Source of the DNA: Natronosalvus vescus
Lineage (GTDB): Archaea > Halobacteriota > Halobacteria > Halobacteriales > Natrialbaceae
Reading direction: 5' to 3'
DNA: 64,000 nucleotides
NCBI RefSeq assembly: GCF_023973145.1
Contig: NZ_CP099546.1
Span: 3,772,671 to 3,836,670 of the forward strand
Every line of letters begins with the position of its first letter. The stretch's first letter is position 1. The translations under genes were made by a program, and so were the position numbers. Under the pieces are notes generated by a model. The model saw only the letters and a list, made by a program, of their open reading frames with translations, made no database searches and was not told the origin of the DNA. Below, piece by piece: positions 33,350 to 42,466 of the stretch.

Positions 33350-34813
33350 GTGACCACACTCGAGGAAATCGTATCGCGATTCAAAATCGAATTCGTCGCC
33401 CAGTTCGTCGCCGTCGGTGCTGGGGGGCTATTGCTCGTGTTACTCGCTCGATTGCTCGAGCCGGCCGAGTACGGCCTGCTGTTTCTCGCGATTGCCGTCT
33501 TTGGCGTCCTCGGCGTCGTCAGTAAGCTCGGCATCGCGAAGTCCGGAGCCAGGTACGTCGCCGAGTACAAAGAACGAGATCCGAGCCAGCTCCCCCACAT
33601 TCTCCGCACCTGCCTCCTCTACAATCTGGCGACGATCGGCATCGTCGTCGTCGCACTTGCCGTCGGCCACCAACTCATCGCAGACGCCCTCGGCGAGCCG
33701 GCACTGGCTCCGCTGTTGGTGCTCGGGATCGGTTACGTCGTCGTCGAATCGCTCAAGGTGTACGTCCGGCTCGTTCTCCAAGGATTCGAATCCATTCAGT
33801 TCGCCGGAACGATCTATGCACTCGATCAGGCGAGCCGGCTGGTGTTCGCCGTTACCTTCGTCTTGCTCGGGTTCGGCGCGCTAGGTGCATTAGCGGGTTA
33901 CATCCTCAGCTTCACGCTCGCGGCCGGCATCGGCTTGATCGTCATCTACGTTCACCACTACCGGCCTCATCGTGGCGAGGGGGCTGTCGAACCGGGACTG
34001 CGACGCCGGATCGCCGAGTACACCGCGCCCCTCACCGCGACGAGTACGGCGAACGTCCTCGACAAGCAAATCGACACCGTCCTCGTCGGGTTCTTTCTCA
34101 CCCCCGTCGCCGTCTCGTACTACGTCCTCAGCAAACAGATCGTCCACTTCGTCGAAACGCCGGTGAAGGCGCTCGGATTTACCATCTCGCCGACGTTCGG
34201 TGCGGAGAAAGCCAGCGGCAATTCGGCTCACGCGGCGAGAATCTACGAACAGGCCCTGATCCACACGCTCTTGCTCTACATCCCGATCGCCGTGGGACTC
34301 GTCCTGGTCGCCCGGCCGACAATCGCGTTGATCTTCGGCAGCGAGTATCTCGAGGCGGTGGTCGTCCTCCAGGTGCTTTCGGCGTACATCGTCCTCCAGT
34401 CGATCACGACGCTCACGAGCAACAGTCTCGATTACCTCGGCCGCGCCAAATCGCGGGCGATCGTCAAGGGGGTCACCGCCGTGATGAACGTCGTCCTAAA
34501 CGTCATCCTGATCCCCAGGCTGGGCGTCGTGGGCGCGGCCGTCGCGACCGTCATCACCTACTCGCTGTACACCGTGGCGAACGTGGTGATCATCCACCAG
34601 GAATTTCCATTGCAACTCGGCCGCGTCGCTCGTTCGATCGGACAGATCGTAACGATAACGGGCGTGATGGCTGCCGTCGTGTACATCGTTCGCGATGCGG
34701 TTCACGGATTCGTCTCGCTGTTTAGCGTCGTCGCCCTCGGCGTCGTCGTCTGGGCGGTTCTCGCCATCGCGACTGGCTTGCTTTCCAGACAAAAACTGAC
34801 TTCGATAGCATGA
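33350..34813 (+). CDS. flippase, oligosaccharide/polysaccharide exporter (MATE/Wzx-like)
   Basis: A 487-residue integral membrane protein with about 12-14 hydrophobic segments, of the MOP (Wzx/RfbX) type that flips lipid-linked glycans across the membrane. 'ARLLEPAEYGLLFLAIAVFGV' near the start and 'FFLTPVAVSYYVLSKQIVHFVETP' mid-protein match haloarchaeal flippases (for example AglR-type). The start codon is GTG or ATG in 'MTTLEEIVSRFKIEF' at 33350. The stop overlaps the start of the methyltransferase-kinase gene by four bases, so the two are one operon, probably in surface glycan work. Confidence 0.85.
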   Translation: MTTLEEIVSRFKIEFVAQFVAVGAGGLLLVLLARLLEPAEYGLLFLAIAVFGVLGVVSKLGIAKSGARYVAEYKERDPSQLPHILRTCLLYNLATIGIVVVALAVGHQLIADALGEPALAPLLVLGIGYVVVESLKVYVRLVLQGFESIQFAGTIYALDQASRLVFAVTFVLLGFGALGALAGYILSFTLAAGIGLIVIYVHHYRPHRGEGAVEPGLRRRIAEYTAPLTATSTANVLDKQIDTVLVGFFLTPVAVSYYVLSKQIVHFVETPVKALGFTISPTFGAEKASGNSAHAARIYEQALIHTLLLYIPIAVGLVLVARPTIALIFGSEYLEAVVVLQVLSAYIVLQSITTLTSNSLDYLGRAKSRAIVKGVTAVMNVVLNVILIPRLGVVGAAVATVITYSLYTVANVVIIHQEFPLQLGRVARSIGQIVTITGVMAAVVYIVRDAVHGFVSLFSVVALGVVVWAVLAIATGLLSRQKLTSIA

Positions 34814-36834
34814 GTGACTCACCGTCGTCCACATCCGTCCACGACCCTTCAACCGAGGTATCGATCCCGTATCACTGCCCGCACTGTGATCAGCGGCTCA
34901 CACGAGACGCCCTCGCCTGTCCGGCGTCGAACTGTCGCGGTGGCGGCACCTGGCATAAGTCCGTGGCCAGTTTTATCGAGGATTCCGGGCCCGTCGACGC
35001 GTTCGGGCAGGATCTCGAGACGGTCGCGATGGCGTTCGAACAGGAGCCGACTCGAGACGCCGTCGGTTCTGCTATCGGCGGCCAGTCCATCTCATCTGAG
35101 CTCCGGTCGGAGCTGTTCGACGTCACCCGAGAGAGCTGGCGGGTTCTCACCAGTCGGCATATTGGCGGCCAGTGTCTCGAACTAGGCGCTGGCCTCGGGC
35201 GTCGATCGATGCTCCTGGCCGAGCAGGCCGACACCGTCCACGCGGTCGATCCTTCGCTGACGAAACTCCGAATTCTCGAGGCGCGGACGGATTACGATAG
35301 CGCCTCGCGCGTTCAGTCGGTTCACGCGACCCTCGACCGGCTGCCGTTCCCGGACGGGACGTTCGATACGATCGTCGCCGATACGACGGGATCATCGGGG
35401 CCAGCTCCCGTCGACCGTCTCGAACGGTTTCGAAATCTGCTCGACGACGACGGGAACCTCCTGTTTTTCGCTGACGGATGGAGTCGCCGGCTCGGGTTCA
35501 GTCAATTGCTCGGGCTCGAGTCCGACGATCGTCGGGACGGCGGTGTGACGGGGATAGAATCGTCCATTCGCGTGGGAACGCCCGCACGATATGCGTCGCT
35601 CGCGCGCGAGGCCGGGTTCGATTCGGTCTCCGTCTACGCACTCTTTCCGAGCGCGAGCAACCCGCTGTTCGTCTTCGACGTCGGCCACGACGACGCCATC
35701 CGGACGATGATCGATCTCCTCGAGGGAGAAACCACCGATGGCCTCAAATCCTTGCTCATGCGGCTTGGGCTCTCTACTGCCGTCTCGAGCGGAGTATTCG
35801 AACGGGCGTTGCCCAGTTATCTGATCGCGTGTTCGACTGGCGACCCGCCGGCTTCGGATCCGTTCGCGTTCGAACAGCCGCTGGTCATTTCGGGTCGGGC
35901 TCGATCGGTCGTCCTCGATACGCCCGACGGCTCAGTTCGCCGAGCATGGAAGGTCCCCAATCGGAAGGGCCACGCCCCGCTCACCGAACGGGAGCACTCG
36001 GTACTGTCAATGTTGAACGGAAGCGATCAGCGAATCGGACAGACGATCCCGAAAGGCGAGCGACGACGGACGCCGTTCGGCCTTGCCCGCGTCGAAGAGC
36101 CCGTCTCCGGCACTCGACTGGCCGACTCGTTCGACGGCAGCGTGGACTCCTTCGAGTACGTCCTCCGACAGGGGTTCGAGTGGCTCATCAACTTCCAGCG
36201 AACTTACGGGAGCGACCCGGTCGTCTGGTCGCCCGAGTTCGTTCGCGATCAGCTTCGCTTCGAACCGGCCGGGGTCTACCCACCCGCAGTCGAGGAGCCG
36301 GTGTCACTTTTCACCACTCCAGTTCACGGCGATTTTATCGCACAGAACATCCTCGAAGCGGACGGGCGGGTGTCGGGCGTCATCGACTGGGAGTACAGTG
36401 CACCCGAGGCGAATCCGATTATCGATGCCGGCTTTCTCGTCCTCAACACACTGACGTTCCTCGGCGGGGATCCGCGTGCGGCCTACCGAACGCTCGTTTG
36501 CGACCCCGACGACGAGTACGCACGGGTGGCTCGACGATGGATCGAACGATACTGCGACGCAGTGGACGTTCCCGTCCGAACGTTCTCCCTGTTTCTCCCG
36601 GCGGCCTATCTCCACCGTCTCGAACTCGACTGGCGATTCGACGCGGTTAGCACCTACACCGACAAAATGGCCGCCAGAGCGGAACTGGTCGAGTACTTCC
36701 ACCAGCGCTGGTCGGAACGAGAATCGACCGGACTCACAGCGCCACCTGTGGGCGACGATCAGCGAAAATGGCTCCCGACCAGCAAGCCGGACACAGACCC
36801 GGACGAGTACGGGGGATCCATCGTTAACGATTGA
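34810..36834 (+). CDS. zinc-ribbon / SAM methyltransferase / APH-type kinase fusion
   Basis: A 674-residue multidomain protein. Residues 20-45 form a zinc site (Cys23, Cys26, Cys37, Cys42). About 105-250 is a class I methyltransferase with 'CLELGAGLGRRS' (SAM motif I, near residue 120) and an acidic 'AVDPS' end of strand 2. Residues ~345-650 resemble an aminoglycoside-phosphotransferase/choline-kinase fold with the catalytic loop 'VHGDFIAQNIL' (~504-514) and the metal-binding 'GVIDWEYS' (~522-529). Both catalytic cores look intact. It overlaps the flippase gene by four bases, so it may modify a lipid-linked glycan or head group by methylation and phosphorylation; the substrate is inferred. 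Confidence 0.8.
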   Translation: MSDSPSSTSVHDPSTEVSIPYHCPHCDQRLTRDALACPASNCRGGGTWHKSVASFIEDSGPVDAFGQDLETVAMAFEQEPTRDAVGSAIGGQSISSELRSELFDVTRESWRVLTSRHIGGQCLELGAGLGRRSMLLAEQADTVHAVDPSLTKLRILEARTDYDSASRVQSVHATLDRLPFPDGTFDTIVADTTGSSGPAPVDRLERFRNLLDDDGNLLFFADGWSRRLGFSQLLGLESDDRRDGGVTGIESSIRVGTPARYASLAREAGFDSVSVYALFPSASNPLFVFDVGHDDAIRTMIDLLEGETTDGLKSLLMRLGLSTAVSSGVFERALPSYLIACSTGDPPASDPFAFEQPLVISGRARSVVLDTPDGSVRRAWKVPNRKGHAPLTEREHSVLSMLNGSDQRIGQTIPKGERRRTPFGLARVEEPVSGTRLADSFDGSVDSFEYVLRQGFEWLINFQRTYGSDPVVWSPEFVRDQLRFEPAGVYPPAVEEPVSLFTTPVHGDFIAQNILEADGRVSGVIDWEYSAPEANPIIDAGFLVLNTLTFLGGDPRAAYRTLVCDPDDEYARVARRWIERYCDAVDVPVRTFSLFLPAAYLHRLELDWRFDAVSTYTDKMAARAELVEYFHQRWSERESTGLTAPPVGDDQRKWLPTSKPDTDPDEYGGSIVND

Positions 36835-37044
36835 TTACCCGCGTTGTTGATGACGGGAGTAACTGACACGCTAGCATCATAGTATTGGTGGAAGCGCAAC
36901 CATCTCGAAATCATATGAGTTCAAATACTGTGTTAATATATGGATCATTTTTTAGTAGATGGTCAGGAATCCATGAGTGTTCGATGCATTTATTCAGTAT
37001 ATGCCGATAGACTTATGATCCAATACCTTCAGTGATCGTACTGC

Positions 37045-39216
37045 ATGGCACGCGAACAGGCGGATTCAGACCGAGAGACATCTGTAGATCCGGATTCTGG
37101 ACGAGTTGAACAATCGACAAAACATACCCTCAAGCGCCGATCCTACCTGACCCTCGCCGGAGCGGTCATTGGCGGCGGTGCTATCGCCGGTAGTGCGAGT
37201 GCGAGCGAAGACTACGACGTGATCACGCTCAGCCGCAACGAGCGTCGCGTGGTCCGAGTCGGCGACAACGAGACGTTCGAAAACGTCATCTTCGATCAGA
37301 CAGCATCCGGCGCTGCAGCCGTACTGGTCGCCCACGGGACGAACTGGACGGTTCGAAACGTTGGCTGGCGCGGGCCGATCTCGGGCGAGAACCGGGCGTT
37401 CACCTGCTCCGATCGGGGTGGGAACACGTCCGTCGCGGAGAACCTCTACATCGGCGATGGCGTAGTTCGAGACTCCGCCTCCGACCGATACGATCCGAGC
37501 CTGGGGATCTGGGTCTCCCCAAAACACTCCGGGCACATCGACTTCCGAAACATCTACATCGAGGGCGCACTCGACAACGCGTTCTACTGCTCCGCGCCGG
37601 GGTACACCGGTGCGGGCGGCACCGTCCACATCGATAACTGTTACACGAAAGACAACGACATCTCCCACTACCGGATCTCCTCGAGCGGCGACAAAGTGAC
37701 GAACTGTGTCGCGGTCAACACCAGCGGCTACAACGGTCGCGGCGTCTGGGCGTGGGGTCCTGGACCGGTCGAACTGGAGAACTGTCACCTCGACGCCGGC
37801 TCTCGGAATTACGCGATCGTCGCGGGTTCGGGCAACAGCGGTGGGTGTGACATCGACTGTACCGACGTCCAGTACAACACCGACTTCAACGGCGGGATTC
37901 GCGATGGATACGGTTCGACGGTCTCGTTCAATGGTAATTCCGGAACGAATCCGCGAGACTTCGTCCCCGAGGGGGTTCCAACCTCACCCGAAGAGGCTGC
38001 AGCCGGTATCTCGTCCGGTTCCGGGAGTCTGGAACCCAGCGAGCCCGAAGGTGACGTTCTGCGAATGGAAGGCGCCGGTTCGTATTCCTTCGAGACCGAT
38101 GGCACGGTCGAACCGTCGTCCGCGCTTTCCCGGTACCTCACCGAGGGCGAAGCCCACGGCGACGACTGGGCCGACTGGTACCTCACTGGGTCGTGGACGG
38201 AGTGGCACGTCACCGGCGACTTCACGACCTTCGAGGTCGACACGTACGAGGATCTCGATCTCGATCTCACGTTCTACCTCAACGGCGACGAGGTCGAACC
38301 AGCGGAGTTGGGCGTTAGCGGGCTCGAGAAACGCCACGATGACGACTCGAGCGAGTCGATCCTCCGAATGGAGGGGGCCGGCGACTACGCCTTCGAGACC
38401 GACGGCTCGGTCGAGCCGAGCCCCGAGCTGGCACAGTACCTCACCGAAGGCGAATCCTACGGTGACGACTGGGCGGACTGGTACCTCACTGGATCGTGGA
38501 CGGAGTGGCACGTCACCGGCGACTTCACCTCCTTCCAGGTCAGTGAGAACGAAGACGGCAACCTCGACCTGACGTTCTACCTCGACGGCGAGGCGATCGA
38601 TCCCGAGGAACTGGGTGTGACCGGCCTCGAGGACGGCGGCTCGAGCGAGTCGATCCTCCGAATGGAGGGGGCCGGCGACTACGCCTTCGAGACCGACGGC
38701 TCGGTCGAGCCGAGCCCCGAGCTGGCACAGTACCTCACCGAGGGCGAGTCCTACGGCGACGACTGGGCGGACTGGTATCTCACTGGTTCGTGGACGGAGT
38801 GGCACGTCACCGGCGATTTCACCACCTTCCAGGTCGCTGCGAACGAAGACGGCAACCTCGACCTGACGTTCTACCTCGACGGCGAAGCGACCGATCCCGA
38901 AGAGTTGGGCGTTAGTGGGCTCGAGAACGACGGCACCGGCGCCGACTCGAGCGATTCGATCCTCCGAATGGAGGGGTCGGCGGACTACTACTTGGAAACC
39001 GACGGCTCGGTCGAACCCGACCCGAATCTGGCACAGTACGTTACCGAGGGCGAGGCCTACGGCGAGAACTGGGCGGACTGGTACCTGACCGATTCCTGGA
39101 CGCAGTGGAAGGTCTGCGGCGAGTTCACCGCGTTTGAACTGAGCGACGTCGACGGACAGGCCCCCGACGTGACGGTCACCCTCGACGGCGAGGAAGTCGA
39201 CCCGTCGTCTCTCTGA
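37045..39216 (+). CDS. Tat-secreted beta-helix protein with four C-terminal repeats
   Basis: A 723-residue protein. A twin arginine at 31-32 ('LKRRSYLTLAGAV') begins a Tat signal ending near 'AGSASA'. Residues ~55-320 look like a right-handed parallel beta-helix of the pectate-lyase/polysaccharide-lyase type ('ENVIFDQTASGAAAVLVAHG', 'VHIDNCYTKDNDISHYRISS'). From ~337 come four repeats of ~98 residues, each starting 'LRMEG' and containing 'WADWYLTGSWTEW'. Repeats 2 and 3 are almost identical, repeat 4 is diverged. The repeats are probably beta-sandwich modules that bind sugar or the S-layer. No membrane anchor or PGF-CTERM is seen, so it is likely released or held by the repeats. It has a 210-base AT-rich upstream region. 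Confidence 0.8.
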   Translation: MAREQADSDRETSVDPDSGRVEQSTKHTLKRRSYLTLAGAVIGGGAIAGSASASEDYDVITLSRNERRVVRVGDNETFENVIFDQTASGAAAVLVAHGTNWTVRNVGWRGPISGENRAFTCSDRGGNTSVAENLYIGDGVVRDSASDRYDPSLGIWVSPKHSGHIDFRNIYIEGALDNAFYCSAPGYTGAGGTVHIDNCYTKDNDISHYRISSSGDKVTNCVAVNTSGYNGRGVWAWGPGPVELENCHLDAGSRNYAIVAGSGNSGGCDIDCTDVQYNTDFNGGIRDGYGSTVSFNGNSGTNPRDFVPEGVPTSPEEAAAGISSGSGSLEPSEPEGDVLRMEGAGSYSFETDGTVEPSSALSRYLTEGEAHGDDWADWYLTGSWTEWHVTGDFTTFEVDTYEDLDLDLTFYLNGDEVEPAELGVSGLEKRHDDDSSESILRMEGAGDYAFETDGSVEPSPELAQYLTEGESYGDDWADWYLTGSWTEWHVTGDFTSFQVSENEDGNLDLTFYLDGEAIDPEELGVTGLEDGGSSESILRMEGAGDYAFETDGSVEPSPELAQYLTEGESYGDDWADWYLTGSWTEWHVTGDFTTFQVAANEDGNLDLTFYLDGEATDPEELGVSGLENDGTGADSSDSILRMEGSADYYLETDGSVEPDPNLAQYVTEGEAYGENWADWYLTDSWTQWKVCGEFTAFELSDVDGQAPDVTVTLDGEEVDPSSL
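38347..38741 (+). repeat. tandem DNA repeat within the surface protein gene
   Basis: Bases 38347-38447 recur exactly at 38641-38741 (294-base period, 98 codons). They encode the start of repeats 2 and 3 of the surface protein. Such identity with neighbouring diverged repeats indicates recent duplication or gene conversion and a recombination hot spot. Confidence 0.8.
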
Positions 39217-39352
39217 ATCCCACACCGTTTTGCACTCGAGTCGAGTCGTGTGACTCACAGTTTCCGAATCTTCGACCACCTCGATCCGAACAGAAGAATG
39301 AGGAGCGGGCCGGTTCCGTTCCCTGTCCCTCACGGAAATGTCCGCGTCAGCA

Positions 39353-39378
39353 AAGCGGGCCGGGCGCGATTTGAACAC
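39353..39378 (-). repeat. partial copy of tRNA-Lys 3' end
   Basis: The 26 bases AAGCGGGCCGGGCGCG plus the following ATTTGAACAC are identical to 39455-39480, which spans the 3' half of tRNA-Lys plus its immediate downstream flank. It lies about 102 bases beyond the tRNA's 3' end (in tRNA orientation). A third, weaker copy, GAGCGGGCCGG, is near 39303. It may be an att scar of a tRNA-targeted element. Confidence 0.65.
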
Positions 39379-39457
39379 ACGGTCGGAGCAAAGCTCCTCC
39401 CTGCGATTCAAATCGCGTAATGGCCGCTTCGCTCGTCACGTCCGTTCCTCGCAGAAG

Positions 39458-39531
39458 CGGGCCGGGCGCGATTTGAACACGCGACCGTCTGATTAAGAGT
39501 CAGACGCTCTGCCTAACTGAGCTACCGGCCC
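39458..39531 (-). tRNA. tRNA-Lys(CTT)
   Basis: A 74-base tRNA on the minus strand. The acceptor arms GGGCCGG and CCGGCCC pair fully, discriminator G, CCA not encoded. The D arm has TAGCTCAGTTAGGCAGAGC, the anticodon stem TCTGA/TCAGA encloses CTCTTAA, giving anticodon CTT, and the T arm is GCGTGTTCAAATCGCGC. No intron. Its 3' end overlaps a 26-base direct repeat. Confidence 0.95.
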
Positions 39532-39691
39532 TGTACCCCGGACTTTTTCCCCGCTGGTAAAATAGGTTTCCTTTGAACACCGTTATGCCACGTATCGACA
39601 CTCTAAAACGGCGGTCACAAATTCGACGTGCAACGGAAACCGTAACGGTCTTCGGGAACGTTAAGTACAGTCGGTTCAACCAGACTGTCAC

Positions 39692-41143
39692 ATGAGTACG
39701 GGGGTTACGATCTCGTCGATCTCTGACTACGCGATTCTCGGCTGTGGCAGCGTCGGGTACGCCGTCGCCGAAGAACTCGTCGATCAGGGGAAAGACGTCC
39801 TGATCATCGACCGCGACGAAAGCCGCGTCGAATCCCTCCGCGATCAGGATCTCGACGCCAGAACCGCCGACATCCGCGAACCCGAGGCCGCCGAGCTCGT
39901 CGCCGACCGCTCGGTCGTCCTCATCCTCGCCTCCGATGTCGAAGCGAACAAACAGGCCGTCGAGCGCATCCGCGACACCAACGGTGACCGCGATCAGTTC
40001 ATCGTCGCGCGCGCGAGCGACCCCGTTTCGGGTGACGAGCTCTCGGATCTCGGCGCGGACATCGTCATCAACCCCTCGACCGTCATCGCCGACTCCGCCC
40101 TCCGGGCGCTCGAGTCCGGCGAACTCGAGCACAACGCCGCGACGCTCGCGGACATCGTCGAGGAAACGAGCGGCCGACTGGCGATCGTCACCCAGCCCAG
40201 CCCAGATCCGGACTCGATCGCGAGCGGGGCCGCCCTGCAGGCGATCGCATCCCATCTGGGCGTCGAATCCGATATCGTCTACCTCGGCGATATCGGTCAC
40301 CAGGAAAACCGAGCGTTCGTCAACTTACTCGGGATCGAACTCCTGCAGTGGGACGACGTCGAGGAACCGTCGATCTACGATACCGTCGCGCTCGTCGATC
40401 ACGCCACCACCGAGGAGATGGAACTCGAGGTCGACATTCTGATCGATCACTACGAACCCGACGAGGAGTTCGAACCGCGCTTTACGGACATTCGACCCAA
40501 CATGTCCTCGACGTCGACGATCATGACGAAGTACATCCAGGAGTTCGACATGAACGTCTCCGAGGAGGTCGCCACGGCCCTCCTCTACGGCATTCGCGCC
40601 GAAACCCTGGATTTCAAGCGCGACACGACCCCAGCAGATCTCACCGCCGCCGCGTACTTGTATCCCTTCGCGAACCACGACACGCTCGAGCAGGTCGAAT
40701 CGCCGTCGATGTCGCCGGAGACACTCGACGTGCTCGCCGAGGCCATCGCAAACCGTGACGTCTCGGGGAGTCACCTGGTCTCCAACGCGGGATTCGTCCG
40801 CGACCGGGAGGCACTGATGCAGGCCGCGAGTCACCTGTTGAATCTCGAGGGCGTCACGACGACGGCCGTGTTCGGGATCGCCGAGGAAACGATATTCCTC
40901 GCGGCGCGCTCGAAGGACATTCGAATGAACATCGGGAGTGTGCTGGCCGATGCCTACGGCGAAATCGGAGATACGGCGGGCCATTCCACCCAGGCTAGCG
41001 CGGAGATTCCGCTCGGGATCTTTACGGGCATCGACATCTCCGACGACACGCGCGAGACGCTCCTCATGCTCGCCGAGGAAGCGGTGAAGCGAACCCTGTT
41101 CGACGCGATGGGCGTCGAAGGCGAGGGGTCGAACGGCAGCTAA
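39692..41143 (+). CDS. RCK-N / DHH-DHHA1 phosphoesterase
   Basis: A 483-residue protein joining an N-terminal TrkA-N/RCK Rossmann domain (GCGSVGYAVAEEL near residue 17, acidic 'IIDRDES' strand end) to a DHH/DHHA1 phosphoesterase ('PSPDPDSIASG', 'ALVDHATTEEM', 'ILIDHYEPDEEF'). The DHH-motif triad reads Asp-His-Tyr instead of Asp-His-His. Relatives act on oligoribonucleotides or cyclic dinucleotides (NrnA/GdpP type); haloarchaeal RCK-DHH proteins are uncharacterised. The RCK part suggests binding of NAD or a nucleotide signal. No membrane segment. Starts just after tRNA-Lys with its own promoter-like AT region. Confidence 0.85.
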   Translation: MSTGVTISSISDYAILGCGSVGYAVAEELVDQGKDVLIIDRDESRVESLRDQDLDARTADIREPEAAELVADRSVVLILASDVEANKQAVERIRDTNGDRDQFIVARASDPVSGDELSDLGADIVINPSTVIADSALRALESGELEHNAATLADIVEETSGRLAIVTQPSPDPDSIASGAALQAIASHLGVESDIVYLGDIGHQENRAFVNLLGIELLQWDDVEEPSIYDTVALVDHATTEEMELEVDILIDHYEPDEEFEPRFTDIRPNMSSTSTIMTKYIQEFDMNVSEEVATALLYGIRAETLDFKRDTTPADLTAAAYLYPFANHDTLEQVESPSMSPETLDVLAEAIANRDVSGSHLVSNAGFVRDREALMQAASHLLNLEGVTTTAVFGIAEETIFLAARSKDIRMNIGSVLADAYGEIGDTAGHSTQASAEIPLGIFTGIDISDDTRETLLMLAEEAVKRTLFDAMGVEGEGSNGS

Positions 41144-41230
41144 ACCGGCTACTGGATCGTTGTCGTGACGTATCGCCGACCGCCGACGACAACGTCGACG
41201 ATCGGTAACCACCTGTTACGAAAGCCCTCC

Positions 41231-41524
41231 TCAGGCGACGATCTCTTCTTCTTCCTCGTCCGGTTCCTTGACCCGCTCGACGACGTCGGTGACGAGGATC
41301 ACGTCACCGACCGCGCGAACCCACCGGTACGGGACGATGACGCCGCGTGCGGTGGTCACGTCGTTGCCGAAGAGAGTGTAGTTGAGATTGCCGAGCGCTA
41401 ATCCGGTGACCGCTTCGCCACCGACGTTCAGTCTGAGGTCTTCGACTTCGCCGACGAAGACGCCATTGTTCGAGTAGACCTCGCGGCCGACGAGCGAGGT
41501 GATCTCCTGTGGTGTGTCGTCCAT
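41231..41524 (-). CDS. PRC-barrel domain protein
   Basis: A 97-residue protein with a single PRC-barrel: 'EITSLVGREVYSNNGVFVGEVEDLRLNVGG' and 'GVIVPYRWVRAVGDVILV'. Such haloarchaeal proteins include CdpB-type cell-division factors (cdpB1/B2) and ribosome-maturation-like members. The ATG at 41524 gives a normal start; a four-residue longer reading exists. The acidic tail is common in halophiles. Exact role not assignable from sequence alone, though a cell-division link is the best-known for short archaeal PRC proteins. Confidence 0.82.
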   Translation of the reverse strand: MDDTPQEITSLVGREVYSNNGVFVGEVEDLRLNVGGEAVTGLALGNLNYTLFGNDVTTARGVIVPYRWVRAVGDVILVTDVVERVKEPDEEEEEIVA

Positions 41525-41685
41525 AGTACCGACCATGTATGGCTCACTCTTAATTGTTAGTCAGACGGTCGCGGTTCGCCATGGATGTCGACCTACCGGT
41601 GGCGGGTCGGTGTGTGGGTCCAAGCCGCCATCGCAGCGCCGTCCCAGTACCGAACGACTTTGGAAGCCGCCTCGAATGTGCGGGT

Positions 41686-42372
41686 ATGACCTCGCTGCTC
41701 GAGCAAATCCGCCCGATCGCTCGATCGTATTTCGACGGCGACGTCGCGCCAGCACACGACTGGCACCACGTCGAGCGCGTCGAAACGAACGCTCGTCGAC
41801 TCGTCGTCGAACTCACATCCAACCAACCGACCCACGACGTCGACGAACAGGTGCTGTATTCTGCCGTCCTCCTCCACGATATCGGTCGGCCGGGCGAAGA
41901 ACAGGGCGTCGTCGACGATCACGCAGAGTGGGGTGCCCAGGAAGCCTCAGCCGTTCTCGAAGCGTTCGACCTCACCGATGGAACGGTCGACGAAATCGCC
42001 CACTGCATCCGTGCACACCGATTTTCGAACGACGTCGAACCACAGTCGATCGAGGCTCGCCTGTTGTCGGACGCAGATAATCTCGACGCCCTCGGTGCGA
42101 TCGGGATCGCCCGCGTATTTTCCTACGGCGGCGAACGTGGCACGACGATCTACGATCCCTCGTGTCCACCCGCCGAAGACGACTCGCGTGCCGGCGAGAC
42201 CAGCGTCAATCACTTCCACAAGAAGATCCGCCTGCTTCCCGAGCGGATGTATACCCAAGCGGGCCGTGCGCTCGCTGATGATCGGCTGGCGGTCGTCGAC
42301 GCGTACCTGGAGTCACTCGCGGACGAGATCGGAGCCGAAGAATCGGAGGCAGTTTTCCTTCTTCACCAGTAA
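41686..42372 (+). CDS. HD-domain phosphohydrolase
   Basis: A 228-residue HD-superfamily metal hydrolase, start ATG 41686. Metal ligands are visible as 'HDWHHVERV' near the start, 'LLHDIGR' (the HD doublet) about residue 63 and 'DADNLDALGA' later; 'AHCIRAHRFS' supplies another His pair. The layout resembles YedJ-like HD hydrolases, which act on nucleotides. Monocistronic; a promoter-like AT region is not evident. The longer reading from 41554 adds a region with non-coding character and is rejected. Confidence 0.82.
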   Translation: MTSLLEQIRPIARSYFDGDVAPAHDWHHVERVETNARRLVVELTSNQPTHDVDEQVLYSAVLLHDIGRPGEEQGVVDDHAEWGAQEASAVLEAFDLTDGTVDEIAHCIRAHRFSNDVEPQSIEARLLSDADNLDALGAIGIARVFSYGGERGTTIYDPSCPPAEDDSRAGETSVNHFHKKIRLLPERMYTQAGRALADDRLAVVDAYLESLADEIGAEESEAVFLLHQ

Positions 42373-42466
42373 CTCGAGGCGCTGGTTCTCGAGTCTCTGT
42401 TCGAGGCGAGAACGCGGAACGATACCAACCACCTCTCGTCCGCCGGGATCTGGCTCGTCTCCGGTA

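Noticed and set aside
33052..33609. Minus-strand frame of 185 codons across the flippase start
   Set aside because: Overlaps the strong flippase gene and the TnpB scar and has poor codon structure; the plus-strand fragment at 33083-33283 reads better.
36835..37044. Non-coding RNA in the AT-rich gap before the surface protein
   Set aside because: AT-rich with promoter-like words, but no stable fold or terminator could be argued by eye.
37984..39411. Long minus-strand open frame of 475 codons opposite the surface protein
   Set aside because: It is an antisense shadow of the repeat-coding region; the repeats make a stop-free complement. The plus strand has the Tat signal and clear domain structure.
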